Source: Flaccisagitta enflata
Taxonomy: Eukaryota > Chaetognatha > Sagittoidea > Aphragmophora
Direction of reading: 5' to 3'
NCBI GenBank assembly: GCA_965153355.1
Contig: OZ231126.1
Location: forward strand, 36,332,001-36,396,000
Length of the DNA stretch: 64,000 nt
The notes beneath the pieces were generated by a model. The model searched no databases and was not told the DNA's origin. It saw nothing but the letters and a program-made list of their open reading frames with translations. Every line of letters begins with the position of its first letter. The first letter of the stretch is position 1. This document shows, piece after piece, positions 1-11,714 of this stretch. The position numbers and the translations under genes were made by a program.

Positions 1-214
1 AAATCAATTACCGGCTTTATCAATCCGAAGTATCTAATTATCCCGTAGCTATGCAGGATTTTCAGATAGATATATCCTCTGTCTTTGCATAAAAGTAATA
101 TAGATTTAACACGGTAACGTTTGTCATCTAGTTTGGAAGCATTGTTGTCGATTTGAGAAATGAATTTGTAAATGTGTCCAAAATGCAAAAAGACAAGCAA
201 AAAGACTCTCTCTC

Positions 215-320
<106 letters not shown>

Positions 321-535
321 GAAAACACCATTTAGTTTTGATTAAACTTCCATCACGATCACGCATTTTGGAATCCATTGTGGATGATTTTCTTGGAAGA
401 TGCTTTAGAACGGTACAAAACCGGTTATCTTCCCTCTCCAGTCTCCGGAAACCCTCTGACTCAGGTAATATTCCTGGTTTTGCGTGTCGTTGGATAGCGT
501 CAATCTGGTATTTAAAGGTTGTAGGTTTCTTTGGT

Positions 536-539
<4 letters not shown>

Positions 540-629
<90 letters not shown>
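540..629. repeat. (GA)n microsatellite
   Basis: About 44 GA units, reverse-complementary to the (CT)n tract at 218-316. Smaller GA runs follow at 777-794. There is no coding evidence apart from simple-repeat open frames. Confidence 0.97.
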
Positions 630-633
<4 letters not shown>

Positions 634-884
634 AAGAGAAAAGATGTCCCCGTGTTGGACACTGGTTCGGAGAGAGCCGAAGAAGAGAGAAAGATCCGAT
701 CTGATGACTTGCACAATATTGGGTACAAAAAACGGGGGCGATTGGAAAATATTCCACGCGACAACGACGATGAGGATAGAGAGAGAGAGAGAGAAATGTG
801 TTTCTGGAATCAAAACGAACGTCAACCGAGTACAACGGAAGCGGTCTTCTCCAAAACCCGGTACTGCCCCCCTCAGAAACGATG

Positions 885-892
885 TATAAATA
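885..892 (+). promoter_or_regulatory. Possible TATA box of TNF-like gene 1
   Basis: TATAAATA lies about 180 bp upstream of the start codon at 1069, in otherwise purine-rich DNA. Position and sequence would suit a core promoter with a 5' leader of about 150 nt. No other promoter element is recognisable, so this is only a candidate. Confidence 0.35.
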
Positions 893-1068
893 CGGCAACA
901 AATCGAGGAGAAAGCTCAAATCATATAGCAAACCAAAAGTGAAAATAAGAAGAAAAAAAAGCGGAAAATCTTACGAGCAAAAACAAAAATCAAAATTTCA
1001 AGAGCAAAATATTCAAAATTTCAAGAGCTAACAACTTCGCATCAAGTATCCGCTTCTGAAACCGAATC

Positions 1069-2273
1069 ATGGCATTTACAATCTCCTCGCCAAAACTTTC
1101 ACTCCAAGATAACGTCGAGAAGCAAAAGCCGACGACAGTTGACGACGTCGCGAAATCACACGTCGAGATGGAGAAGGCGTCGACGTCGTCATCGAACTCA
1201 AGCCTCCGTCCGTGGATGCGCGCCCTTTTGTACGCTTTCGGCGCCGCTGCCTTCATTTCACTTTGCGTCATTGTCGTCATTCTCAAAATTCAACAAGACG
1301 GATTGAAGAAAGAATTAGAAGGTAAGCCACGTGAGTGAATTCCAAAATCTGGAAATTCGAAAAATCAGAACACTCACAAAATTAAGGTTATAAAATTTAA
1401 AATTATTCATATTTTTCTCTTCCCACCACCTCCATCCAGTAGCTTTAAGTATGTTCACAATTTGGCTTCACCACGGGAACTTAGAGATGATAGGATGTAA
1501 CTGTAAGTGTAAGCTACATCAAAATGTGTTTCAAATTATTGAACTGAATCTCGACAATTCAATCTATGAACTTTATTCCATTTTTTTTTCTTTTTGAAAT
1601 GTGTTTTACAAAAGATATGACTCGAATCTACAATCTAATGCTGTATCTTAAAAAACAAACAACCTAATAACTATTCGATGTTCCTATCTTCTTCATGTTG
1701 ACAGAATCGCCACAACTTCTTGCTCTACCGAGCTTTCGAGGGAAAAGAGCTTCGCGCGGCGCCGACTCGGAAAATGTGTGCTCCTTCAAAGGTCCGATGC
1801 CCAGCCAGATGAAAAAGCCCACATTGCAGACAGAGATCGTGGACGCGGACGCAAGTTTGGGCGGGCGCAACCTTGTTACGATCAAAGACTGGGTACCTGA
1901 TTTTTGCCCCCCTTCCAAAAATTTCGAAGTGACGGACGCGGGCATAAAGGTATTGAAAGGAGGCGTCTACTTCCTCTACTCCAACTTCGCGTTCAGTGGC
2001 TGGGGCGCGAATGCAGAATGCGCTTACCGATTGAAATACGGCGCGGACAAGTTCAAGATTTGTCGATGGAAGACGGACAGCGCACCGAAGAACACTCCAG
2101 CGCGGAAGACCATCAGCAGGATTCAGCCCTGTTATTTGGGATTCGCCGCTGAATTGAAAAAAGATGATGTTGTGTCCATTGAATTCAACCACAACGAAAA
2201 ATGTCCAACGAACACACAAAACTTTATTAACTATCATTGGCAGAGCATGATTGGAGTTGTAAAGCAGTCGTGA
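1069..2273 (+). CDS. TNF superfamily ligand 1 (type II membrane protein, two exons)
   Basis: Exons 1069-1321 and 1705-2273 are joined across a phase-1 GT..AG intron and give 273 residues. The N-terminus lacks a signal peptide. One hydrophobic segment (about residues 51-74) is followed by a short stalk and a basic furin-like site RGKR (96-99), then a TNF homology domain to the C-terminus. Domain signs are the VYFLYSNFAF strand, a cysteine in AECAY, another in CRWK, PCYLGF, and a final strand MIGVVKQ. This is the layout of a ligand made as a membrane trimer and shed by proprotein cleavage, acting on TNF receptors at the cell surface. A paralogue with the same intron position lies at 15400. Family membership is clear. 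Orthology to a particular vertebrate ligand or to Eiger is not resolved. The start is the first ATG after stops and precedes the transmembrane segment. Confidence 0.9.
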
Positions 2274-2502
2274 AATCGCAGTTGACTTAAAAGGAAATTC
2301 CAGTAATTCTTTTGTTACTAACGAGAGAGCCAGTCAAAAGATTTTACAAACTGCTGAGTTTCATTTTCTGAGAAAAAAAAATCACCGTGCATTCTTGTTC
2401 ACTTATTCAAGATCATTCATTTAAGGTATTTATCCTGAGTCTCTTCTCTGTTGCATTCTGTCATGTTCATGCGGCATTTATCACTGAAACAATTGCTTAC
2501 TT

Positions 2503-2508
2503 AATAAA
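2503..2508 (+). terminator. Polyadenylation signal of TNF-like gene 1
   Basis: AATAAA lies 230 bp after the stop codon and is followed within about 60 bp by T/GT-rich sequence. It is the first canonical signal downstream of the gene. Confidence 0.6.
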
Positions 2509-3496
2509 CCACAATTGAAAATTATTTTGATTTCATTCCCGCCTTCGATCTTATTTATTTGTCGTTATTCTTGCGCTTGAATTTCATGTGTTTTCATTAT
2601 CGACATTTTCTTGTTGTGTACAGCGTTGTGTACTGTGTGTTGGAGTGGTTATTTTACTTTTTATTATCCACTGTATATAAACCAAATGTCAAGATACTAC
2701 TCTCTATTTTTTTTCCCCCATGTTGTGACAAGCTTGGAAGAGGTAGTTATCAGCATCTGACAGCTAAAATCTAGAGCAAGCTTTTTGAGTATCTGGAATA
2801 AGATATGTATCGTAATGAGATCTTAAATTTCGCACCAAGTCAAGTCCTAAACTTTTTATTTAAATGACGTGGCCAACGAACCCGAGAAGATTGTGATTAT
2901 TGTAAAACGAAGCACCCACCGACTGCCCACCGAACCGTCTGCCCGACTATCCAATCGACCTGGTACTCGTAAAAAATCTCTTAGACTACACTTTCTTATA
3001 AGAGACATCATATTTTGAACTCAGCCTGGGTTCTCTAAATTTTTTTGGCATTTTGAGGCTCAACGTCTCTTAAACTGTTCTTAATTTTTTCGACGTGCAA
3101 AAAAAAGTGTGCAAATACATCATGTAGCAATCTTTAGTAAAAAACTTTCCTTAAAAATTTCCAAGACTGAATCTCAGCCTGGCCATTCTCTTATTTTGTT
3201 CTTAAAATTTTGGCGAATCTCAGGCTCATGTCTCTTTTGAGAAAGACGCTTGTTAAAAAATTGCAGTGTACCGCAAAGTTCCGCATGATCGAAATAGAAA
3301 ATGGTTAATTGGTGGTAATGCTGGTGCAACTGCAAAAGAAAAAAAAATACTGCAATAAAACTCTGAACATTTTGTCCATAATGCATATTGGTCTTCACCA
3401 TTTTGACGTGCAAACTACGGCTGAGCGATCAATTACATTTTTTATTCAATCTGCATGTTATGATTAGTTGAAGCACGCGAAAAAAAGACGCATTTT
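2509..3496. other. AT-rich intergenic sequence, no gene seen
   Basis: No open frame with protein-like composition, no RNA gene and no clear element ends were found. From 2990 to 3240 there are several repeats of a TCTTA/AGACTG-like motif, possibly an old degraded foldback element. Confidence 0.5.
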
Positions 3497-4564
3497 TAGT
3501 CGCTTTGTCCGTCGGTCGGTCGGTCGGTTGGTTACACTATACTTTTTTTATTCTTTTTATTTTTAAAAGTCATTTTAAGTCGTTATTGTCATTTTAGTCA
3601 ATAGAGTCTTTAATATTTTAATTCATTCTTAGTCATTCTAAGTCATTCTAGGTCATTTTAAGTCATTCTTTGAAAGTTAGACAACATTACTACTCAACCC
3701 TACTTTACCTAAGGATGAGAGCCTTTGGAGCTCTCACTGGTGTTTAATCCGGACCCATCACAACTATCCCTAATAATGAAAAACAACCAAGTCTATCTTA
3801 ACATTATCATTAAATCGTTCAAAAAAACAATTCAACCAAACAGAAAAAATCAATAATTTTAACCTGTTTGCTACACGTGCCAATGACAAGAAAGAGCGCC
3901 AGATGAGTGTGCTGAACCGGCGGGGCCTAATCCAAAGTCCCTCACATCCATCTGATCTTCCCACTGTAAAGGGCTCATGCAACCCACAACTTAAAATCAA
4001 AATCTTCTCCACTGACTGAGACAATTTTCTCAAACATTCCATGTCAACCCAAAATAAGAAGACGCAAAGTAGTCAGCATATCCCTATTGCTTATAGTGGA
4101 CAGATTACCAAATGATGATGATGATGATGATGATGATCCAACGATAATCTAGATATCAAAGGCAATGTTGTTAAAAACCATACCATTAGAGGCAAGAATC
4201 AAGAATCAACCATATGGGATCGCCGGCATTCTATACCATGGTACTGAAATATATGAAAGTTGGACAACATTACTACTCAACCCTACTTTACCTAAGGATG
4301 AGAGCCTTTGGAGCTCTCACTGGTGTTTAATCCGGACCCATCACAACTATCCTTAATAATGAAAAACAACCAAGTCTATCTTAACATTATCATGAAATCG
4401 TTCAAAAAAACAATTCAACCAAACAGAAAAAATCAATAATTTTAACCTGTTTGCTACATACCGTCATTCTTAGTCATTCTAAGGCGACTAGAAAGATACA
4501 ATTAGGAGTCAGGTCAATTCATTTATTTTAGTCTCGCACGCGACCTATAGGTGTTGGCCTTGTT
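3497..4564 (+). mobile_element. HINE-like element, interrupted copy
   Basis: The 5' end TTTTTAGTCGC is followed by a GTCG/GTTG tetranucleotide run. The core is made of repeats of AAGTCATTTT/AAGTCATTCT. The 3' end CTCGCACGCGAC...GGTGTTGGCCTTGTT is the same as that of the copy at 40728-41079. The core is split by about 790 bp of another repeat (3671-4460). The 5' hairpin is shortened compared with other copies. Confidence 0.7.
3671..4460. repeat. Dispersed repeat inserted in a HINE-like core, two copies
   Basis: Two partial copies (3671-4060 and about 4247-4457) share the block starting TTGGACAACATTACTACTC and running through AATCCGGACCCATCACAAC. Related blocks occur in AKT intron 4 at 49645-49685, 50093-50470 and 51120-51290, and in ZNRF intron 2 near 43115-43165. 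A (GATGAT)n run at 4114-4137 resembles the simple-repeat tail of some LINEs, but I see no reverse transcriptase. Confidence 0.6.
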
Positions 4565-5019
4565 AAATTGCCAATTTGGTTATTTACTCATTGATTCTAA
4601 ATAAAATGGAGGATAAAACTAAAAGATTGGAGAGCCCATTGGAAAGCCCATTTCTATAGTTTTCAGGATCAAAAAGAATAAGTTCTTAATCATGAGGCGT
4701 TCAGGTATAGTTAAAAAAAAGTTTCAAAGTAATAAATAATCGTTTTCAAAATTTCATAAGAGAAGAACTCTTAAAAACTAGCGTTTCACATTGCTGAGCT
4801 GTAACTAAAACCGATTGAGATGTACAGACTGGGGATTGGTCTAGAATGAAAGATCTTTGGAAAATCTACAAAATTGCTGTAACGGAAAAGTGCTGGTGAA
4901 AAAGATCAGTAATAATTCTATCAATCAAAAAAACTCCAAAGTCATTTATACTGAAAAAAAAATTTTGAACATTTTATTTGTTGTCTTTTTTGTCAATAAA
5001 TAAAGAGGTGCGTTGTTTT
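4565..5019. other. AT-rich sequence without a recognisable gene
   Basis: Only short, composition-driven open frames. The right edge is the T-run into which a HINE-like element is inserted. Confidence 0.5.
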
Positions 5020-5583
5020 TAGATGCGTCCTCGCATCTCTAATAGAGGGTGTGTCCTTAGGTAATGAGAAAAATTCAGAACGCAATTTCTGAGGTTTTCT
5101 CTTTTCTCTTCAATTCTCTTCATTTCTCTTCATGTCTCTTCATTTCTCTTAATTTCTCTTTGTCTCATCTTTTTAGTTGCGGACACGCAACTCTATAAGA
5201 GGCTTTGTCCATCCGTCCGTCCGTCCGTCCGTCGGTCCGTCCGTCCGTCCGTTGGTCCCTAACCATCGAGTCAAAAAGTGGGAAAACGCGCATTTCCGCC
5301 CCTGCCCACCCGTCCGCAATTGATGGCCGTGTATCCGGCCTTGTTTCTTTCTGTCTCCATGTATCTCATCATGTGCCTCTTAATGTAACTCTTCCTGTGT
5401 CTCTTCATATGTCTATTCATATTTCTCTTCTTGTGTCTCTTTATGTGTCTGTTCATGTGTCTCTTAATTTCTCTCTTCATGTCTGGGGTATATCTTGATG
5501 TCTTGAATCTTGATATCTTTATCTTAGTGAATATTAACATCTTACATCTAAAGAGGACGCAACTATTGGACATCTGTTGGCCT
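5020..5583 (+). mobile_element. HINE-like element, GATGCG subfamily, with a second copy nested inside
   Basis: The 5' end is TAG plus the hairpin AGATGCGTCCTCGCATCT. The core is made of TCTCTTCAT-like repeats. The 3' sub-terminal sequence AGAGGACGCA is complementary to the 5' hairpin arm. The terminal GGCCT is interrupted by the next element at 5587. A complete 171-bp copy of another subfamily is nested at 5174-5344. Confidence 0.8.
5174..5344 (+). mobile_element. HINE-like element, GTTGCGGAC subfamily (compact, complete)
   Basis: TAG plus hairpin AGTTGCGGACACGCAACT, then CTCTATAAGAGGCTTTGTCC and (GTCC)n/(GTCG). The 3' sub-terminal GTCCGCAA is followed by hairpin GGCCGTGTATCCGGCC and TTGTTT. 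The full length of 171 bp makes it a useful reference copy of the family. Confidence 0.85.
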
Positions 5584-5586
5584 TTT

Positions 5587-5798
5587 TAGTCGCGTGCTAC
5601 GCGACTCTACACCCTGCTTTGTCGGTCGGTCTGGTGGTCGGTCGGTTGGTTGGTCAGTCGGTCGGTCCCCTTTATACTTTTTCGGCGTTTTTGAGCTTTT
5701 TGAGCCTACTGCTCCTTTCCCAAATGCTGTGGTAACCTACCCCAGCACTTCTCCTGCCCACCCGCACGCGACTGGGGTAGCCGTGTATCCGGCCTTGT
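5587..5798 (+). mobile_element. HINE-like element, GTCGCGTG subfamily
   Basis: TAGTCGCGTGCTACGCGACT hairpin, a GTCG/GTTG run, a CTTCTCCTGCCCACC body, the sub-terminal GCACGCGACT and the end GGTAGCCGTGTATCCGGCCT followed by TGTTT. It sits exactly at the truncated 3' terminus of the preceding element. Confidence 0.85.
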
Positions 5799-6642
5799 TT
5801 TTATTCGCATGGCAATGATCTAAATCTGGTTTGAATCACTTATTCTCAGGGATCAGATTCGTAATATTTTCTTTGTCACTGATCAGGGTACCTCGAAACT
5901 TACTCATCACCCAAAAGAATGCTACAGCAAAAGATGATTATGTCGAGCCCTATTCATACACACATTTATGGCATTGGATAGAACATTGAATGTGATGACT
6001 AAGGATAATTCAATTAGCCGCGGCGTGTTTTTCGTAATGACGCATAAACTATACGTACTCTTCAGAGAATGCCATTGTGACTTAAAGTATGAAAAATAGG
6101 AAAGAAAAAAAAAAGAAAGAAAGAAAGAGAGAAATAAAGAGCGAAAGAGAGACAGATAGACAGACAGATTTGGAATTGAAGAAGGCAGAGACAGAGGGTA
6201 ATAAGTAATAACGGGCTTAAGGGACAAAAGCGGTGCTCAGCGACCATATAAACCCCTCGCTCTCCACTTACCATTTGCTGATTGCTTGATAACAGAATTC
6301 TATTCAAACCCGAGACGCAACACGAGTCTTGTTGTGTTACACGACAACATGAGATAAACAAATGACGCATCAAAAAGTGATTTTTTCAAACAAGAACAAA
6401 AGACACATTTTGTCGATGGAGTTGTTTGTTTTTTTTGTTTTGTTTTTTTTTTGGGGGGATAAGGTTTCTCTTCTTCCGGTCTTGAGTTTCTTTTTGGCTC
6501 ATTCACTGATCACTTTCTTCTCCTCCATTATTTTTATGTCCGCCCCGTGATTGGTTTGTATCAAATCAAACGTCCCTACGCCCCCGCCTGTGCGTGATCA
6601 TACGGTTATACGATTTTTTTCTGCTCCACTGTTTATCGGCAA

Positions 6643-7454
6643 ACAAGGCCAAGAGATGTCCAATAGATGCGTCCTCTTTAGATGTAAGATATTTTCATAC
6701 AAATTTTCAAGATATAAAGATATTAAGATATAATGATATGAAAATATAAAGATACAGAGATAAAGACAAAAATATTAACTGATTCCTCCCTTCCCCTCCT
6801 CATTCGACTCCCCGCCCCATCACCCTCTCACCTCCCCGCCTAACCCCATCCCATCCCACCCCTTCACCCTCCCCCGCCTATCCTCACAAAGAGACATGAA
6901 GGGACTTGGAGAGACATAAAGAGACATGAGGAGACATAAGACACATAAAGAGACATGAAGAGACATGAGAGACATAAGAGACCTAAGAGACATATGAGAC
7001 ATAAGAGATGTAAGAGATATAAGAGGCATAAGAGATATATGAGACATAAGAGACACACAGGAGACATATGAGACATAAAGGAGACATATAGGAGACAAAA
7101 GAGACAAAAGAGACAAAAGAGACAAAAGAGACAAAGAGACATGAGAGACTTAAGATACCTAAGATACATAAGAGAAATAAGAGACATAAGAGATATAAGA
7201 GACATATAGGAGACATAAGAGACATAAGAGACATATAGGAGACAAAAGAGACAAAAGAGACAAAAGAGACCAAAGAGACAAAAGAGATGAAAGAGACATA
7301 AGAAATATAAGAGACATGAAGAGACAGGAAGAGAAATGAAGAGAAAACCTTGAAAATCGCGTTTTGAAATTTTCGCGTGACACTCAGACAGACATTCAGA
7401 CAGACAGACCTACCAAGGGACAGACCCTCTTATAGAGATGCGAGGACGCATCTA
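6643..7454 (-). mobile_element. HINE-like element, GATGCG subfamily, with exact empty site next door
   Basis: It is on the minus strand. The 3' end ACAAGGCCAAG is at the left and the 5' end, complementary to TAGATGCGTCCTCGCATCT, is at the right. The core (about 6890-7345) is a 9-10-bp tandem array of the GAGACATAA type, followed by GTCT/GTCC-type units. The duplicated locus at about 9349 lacks it and reads straight through an A-run, which gives the insertion boundaries and shows no target duplication. Confidence 0.92.
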
Positions 7455-8390
7455 AAAAGTCCATTTGCTGAGTCAACTGCCAATTTTGGACTTCAAGGGA
7501 CTCACCGGCAATTTGAGTTTAATTGACACAGGGGCCGACAGAGAAAATTCGGGCCTCTATACATTTTACACATCATACAATAAAAAAACTCCCCCCCCTC
7601 CCCCTTCGTCACAACGGATGGCGCAAACCAAAGCATTCAGTTTTTGTATAGAATGCTTATCAATTTTCGTTAATTCAATCAAAGGAAGAACTCCCTACAA
7701 ATGATGAACAATGTACTTTGATCTATAGCGAAAATACAAAAAAAATGTAGCAAGCAAATAAAAAGAAATAAAGTAAATGAATTAAGTAGGAAATAGGACC
7801 CCAAACTTTTTTCTAACCTTTTTTCTTTTTTATCTTTTTTTTTTTTTTTTTTTTTTTTTTTTCTTTTTTTCTTCCTTTTCCCTATTCTATCCTCTTCTTC
7901 TCTATAACAATTGAAGAGCCCCAGAGGCCCCCTGAGGCCCGGGCCCCTATTTTGTATAGGTTTTTTAGGCTCTGTCGGCCCCTGTTTGACACACGCACAC
8001 GCTCACGCTTTTTGGGCAGCGGCCCCGAAAGGGGTGATGACCTATGGTTTCACACGTATGGAGAATTTTCTTCTTCTCCTCCCTCCCTCTTCTCCGCCTC
8101 CGTCCCTCCCTCTCTAACTCAAATCTAGCCAAGAGACCCAAATCCTAGCTCAATTTCAAACCTTAGTCTTGAGACCCAAATCCCAGCTGCAAGGTGATAA
8201 GCTCAGCCTTGAGGCCTAAATGTCAATCACTGGAAGGAGATTCCTCACAATGAGTCATATGTGCAAAAGTATGGGTCATCGACTGCCTTCCTCCCTTCCA
8301 TCACAACCTACTTAGGCTGACCATCTAACGCTATTGCGACTTTTGGTCCTACACCCTCACCCGTGCGTGATTATGCGATTATACGATTTT

Positions 8391-8579
8391 TAATCGCGTG
8401 CACGCGACTCTACAACCTGCTTTGTCCGTCGGTTGGTCGGTCGATTGGTCAGTCACACTTTATTTTTTTATGATTTTATTTTTTTTTACCTCACTGCTCC
8501 TGCCCAAATGGTCTGGTGACCTCAAATATGGCCCCTGCCCACCCGCACGCGACTTCGGTAGCCGTGTATTTGGCCTTGT
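8391..8579 (+). mobile_element. HINE-like element, GTCGCGTG subfamily
   Basis: TAATCGCGTGCACGCGACT at the 5' end, GTCG/GTTGGT units, a CACTGCTCCTGCCC body, sub-terminal GCACGCGACT and a GGCCTTGTT end. Flanks TTATACGATTTTT and TTCTGCTCCACCG together match the uninterrupted sequence at about 6607-6630. Confidence 0.88.
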
Positions 8580-9170
8580 TTTCTGCTCCACCGTTTATTA
8601 AGAAAAAAGTCAGTCTTCGACTTTTTGACATATTCCAGAGAAACATGGTCTTTATTTTCTTATGAAGAAGTTCAGGCTCCTGACCGCCTGATTGGGCCCT
8701 CAAACAAAACTGATAGGTTAAGTTAGGTAAAGAAGTATGAGTTACTTCCTGACGTTTCTGAACATGGAATTTTTTCTCATCTACGAAACGTAAATTTGCG
8801 AAAAAAACTAGGGGGACTATAAATCATCAGCTTATGTCGTTTTCAAGTTATGTTGTAATTCATTATCAAAACTGAGGAAAAAATATGGTCAAACAATTGT
8901 ACGCTTATTTTCTAAAACTTGTCCTCACTCATCTTTCTCAGAGTCAAAGTTCCACTTCACATGTATCATTGCGCGTCATCAATCTTTGAAAAGCACGGCA
9001 AATCATAATAAAAATATTTCTTGGTGATAGTCTGATAGAAGAACGCTCCTCAATTCATGTCTGGCTACACGCAGCGGCAAGAGAAAAGCGATCTGGCGCG
9101 GAAAAAATCATTCCGCCCCTAATTTTATACACATGCGCAACATACCATAACAGAGTGAGACACGCAGATA

Positions 9171-11067
9171 GATAAGGTTTCTCTTCCGGTCTTGAGTTTC
9201 TTTTTGGCTCATTCACTGATCACTTTCTTCTCTTCCATTATTTTTATGTCCGCCCCGTGATTGGTTTGTATCAAATAAAACGTCCCTACGCCCCCGCCTG
9301 TGCTTGATCATACGGTTATACAATTTTTTTCTGCTCCACCGTTTATCGGGAAAAAAGTCCATTTGCTGAGTCAACTGCCAATTTTGGACTTCAAGGGACT
9401 CACCGGCAATTTGAATTTAATTGACACAGGGGCCGACAGAGAAAATTCGGGCCTCTATACATTTTACACATCATACAATAAAAAAACTCCCCCCCCCTCC
9501 CCTTCGTCACAACGGATGGCGCAAACCAAAGCATTCAGTTTTTGTATAGAATGCTTATCAATTTTCGTTAATTCAATCAAAGGAAGAAATCCCTACAAAT
9601 GATGAACAATGTACTTTGATCTATAGCGAAAATACAAAAAAAATGTAGCAAGCAAATAAAAAGAAATAAAGTAAATGAATTAAGTAGGAAATAGGACCCC
9701 AAACTTTTTTCTAACCTTTTTTCTTTTTTATCTTTTTTTTTTCTTTTTTTTTTTTTTTTTTTTTCTTTTTTTCTCCCTTTTCCCTATTCTTTCCTCTTCT
9801 TCTCTATAACAATTGAAGAGCCCCAGAGGCCCCCTGAGGCCCGGGCCCCTATTTTGTATAGGTTTTTTAGGCTCTGTCGGCCCCTGTTTGACACACGCAC
9901 ACGCTCACGCTTTTTGGGCAGCGGCCCCGAAAGGGGTGATGACCTATGGTTTCACACGTATGGAGAATTTTCTTCTTCTCCTTCTCCCTCTTCTCCGCCT
10001 CCGTCCCTCCCTCTCTACCTCAAATCTAGCCAAGAGACCCAAATCCTAGCTCAATTTCAAATCTTAGTCTTGAGACCCAAATCCCAGCTGCAAGGTGATA
10101 AGCTCAGCCTTGAGGCCTAAATGTCAATCACTGGAAGGAGATTCCTCACAATGAGTCATATGTGCAAAAGTATGGGTCATCGACTGCCTTCCTCCCTTCC
10201 ATCACAACCTACTTAGGCTGACCATCTAACGCTATTGCGACTATTGGTCCTACACCCTCACCCGTGCGTGATTATGCCATTATACAATTTTTAATCGCGT
10301 GCACGCGACTCTACAACCTGCTTTGTCCGTCGGTTGGTCGGTTGATTGGTCAGTCACACTTTATTTTTTATGATTTTATTTTTTTTTACCTCACTGCTCC
10401 TGCCCAAATGGTCTGGTGACCTCAAATATGGCCCCTGCCCACCCGCACGCGACTTCGGTAGCCGTGTATTTGGCCTTGTTTTCTGCTCCACCGTTTATTA
10501 GGAAAAAAGTCAGTCTTCGACTTTTTGACATATTCCAGAGAAACATGGTCTTTATTTTCTTATGAAGAAGTTCAGGCTCCTGACCGCCTGATTGGGCCCT
10601 CAAACAAAACTGATAGGTTAAGTTAGGTAAAGAAGTATGAGTTACTTCCTGACGTTTCTGAACATGGAATTTTTTCTCATCTACGAAACGTAAATTTGCG
10701 AAAAAAACTAGGGGGACTATAAATCATCAGCTTATGTCGTTTTCAAGTTATGTTGTAATTCATTATCAAAACTGAGGAAAAAATATGGTCAAACAATTGT
10801 ACGCTTATTTTCTAAAACTTGTCCTCACTCATCTTTCTCAGGGTCAAAGTTCCACTTCACATGTATCATTGCGCGTCATCAATCTTTGAAAAGCACGGCA
10901 AATCATAACAAAAATATTTCTTGGTGATAGTCTGATAGAAGAACGCTCCTCAATTCATGTCTGGCTACACGCAGCGGCAAGAGAAATGCGATCTGGCGCG
11001 GAAAAAATCATTCCGCCCCTAATTCTATACACATGCGCAACGTACCATAACAGAGTGAGACACGCAG
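9171..11067. repeat. Tandem duplication, copy 2 (1.9-kb unit)
   Basis: Direct repeat of 6461-9171, without the 812-bp insertion and with scattered single-base differences. It contains no credible gene. The right boundary is at ACACGCAGA, where copy 1 runs into copy 2. Confidence 0.95.
10292..10479 (+). mobile_element. HINE-like element (duplicate of the 8391 copy)
   Basis: Same element and same flanks as 8391-8579, carried along by the tandem duplication, so it was inserted before the duplication. Confidence 0.88.
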
Positions 11068-11700
11068 AGTGACGCAGAAAATGCTTCTTAGAAGACCGCG
11101 CTACATTGGGTATTCATCCTCATGGTGAAGTAGATCGAGAAAGAAAAGTGAAATAACTTCTAGATCTGAAGAGAGAAATGAACATAAACATGAACATAAA
11201 TTGTTTTGACCATGGTATAGACGAAATACTTTTGCTTAAAAAAGCTATTGATTGACTGCTCTGTCGTTGACCTTTCAGTCCCTGGATTGTAACTCTGAAC
11301 AATCAAGTGTTTCTCCTTGAAGTAAACATATTTATATTTGTCTATCTCATTCAACACAATCAAATTGACGCTAAGTTTTCGTAAAGAGGGCCGCGAGCAA
11401 GCTCGTTTCTGTGTCAATTGAGACCAAGAGCGTCGAGATTGGTTGCAAATAAAGCCTGTAAGCACTTTCAACACTTCAGGGGGCGAGTTCCCTTTAAAAG
11501 TAGTTCCGTTCAATGTCGTATTAATTAAAATGAGAAGTTCACTACCTAGTTAAGTAAATTTGATAATTTTCTTTCATATGGCGCCAAGCAACTAGCTCCT
11601 TGACAAATATTTTTTAGTTATGAATCTTGAAAGATTTTTTTTACGAAAAATTCTAATCAAATTTTTCTCAATTTTTTTTTATGGTTTTGTCTAGGATCAA
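11068..11700. other. Unique sequence without a recognisable gene
   Basis: A minus-strand open frame of 117 codons (11160-11513) has no family motif and no flanking splice support. I regard it as chance. Confidence 0.45.
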
Positions 11701-11714
11701 TAAAGGAGTGTATT

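Larger units (their letters stand above)
6461..9171. repeat. Tandem duplication, copy 1 (1.9-kb unit plus an 812-bp insertion)
   Basis: Starting at GATAAGGTTTCTCTTC, this block is nearly identical to 9171-11067 over about 1.9 kb, including poly-T tracts, a GC-rich terminal-hairpin repeat at about 7965-8340 and a HINE-like copy at 8391. It differs mainly by one insertion (6643-7454). A DTGAD-containing open frame near 7530 is present in both copies but is too short to be a protease. Confidence 0.95.

Noticed and set aside
1664-2237. Minus-strand open frames opposite TNF-1 exon 2
   Set aside because: Shadow frames of a GC-rich coding exon.
6820-7383. Overlapping minus-strand frames of Ser-Leu-Leu-Cys type
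   Set aside because: Come from the GAGACATAA tandem core of a HINE-like element.
7465-7704. Frame containing LIDTGADRENSGL, similar to a retroviral-type aspartic protease motif
   Set aside because: Only 79 codons, present twice by duplication, with no reverse transcriptase, integrase or LTR nearby. Probably a chance or very decayed remnant.
11160-11513. 117-codon minus-strand frame
   Set aside because: No family motif, no splice context, and atypical composition.
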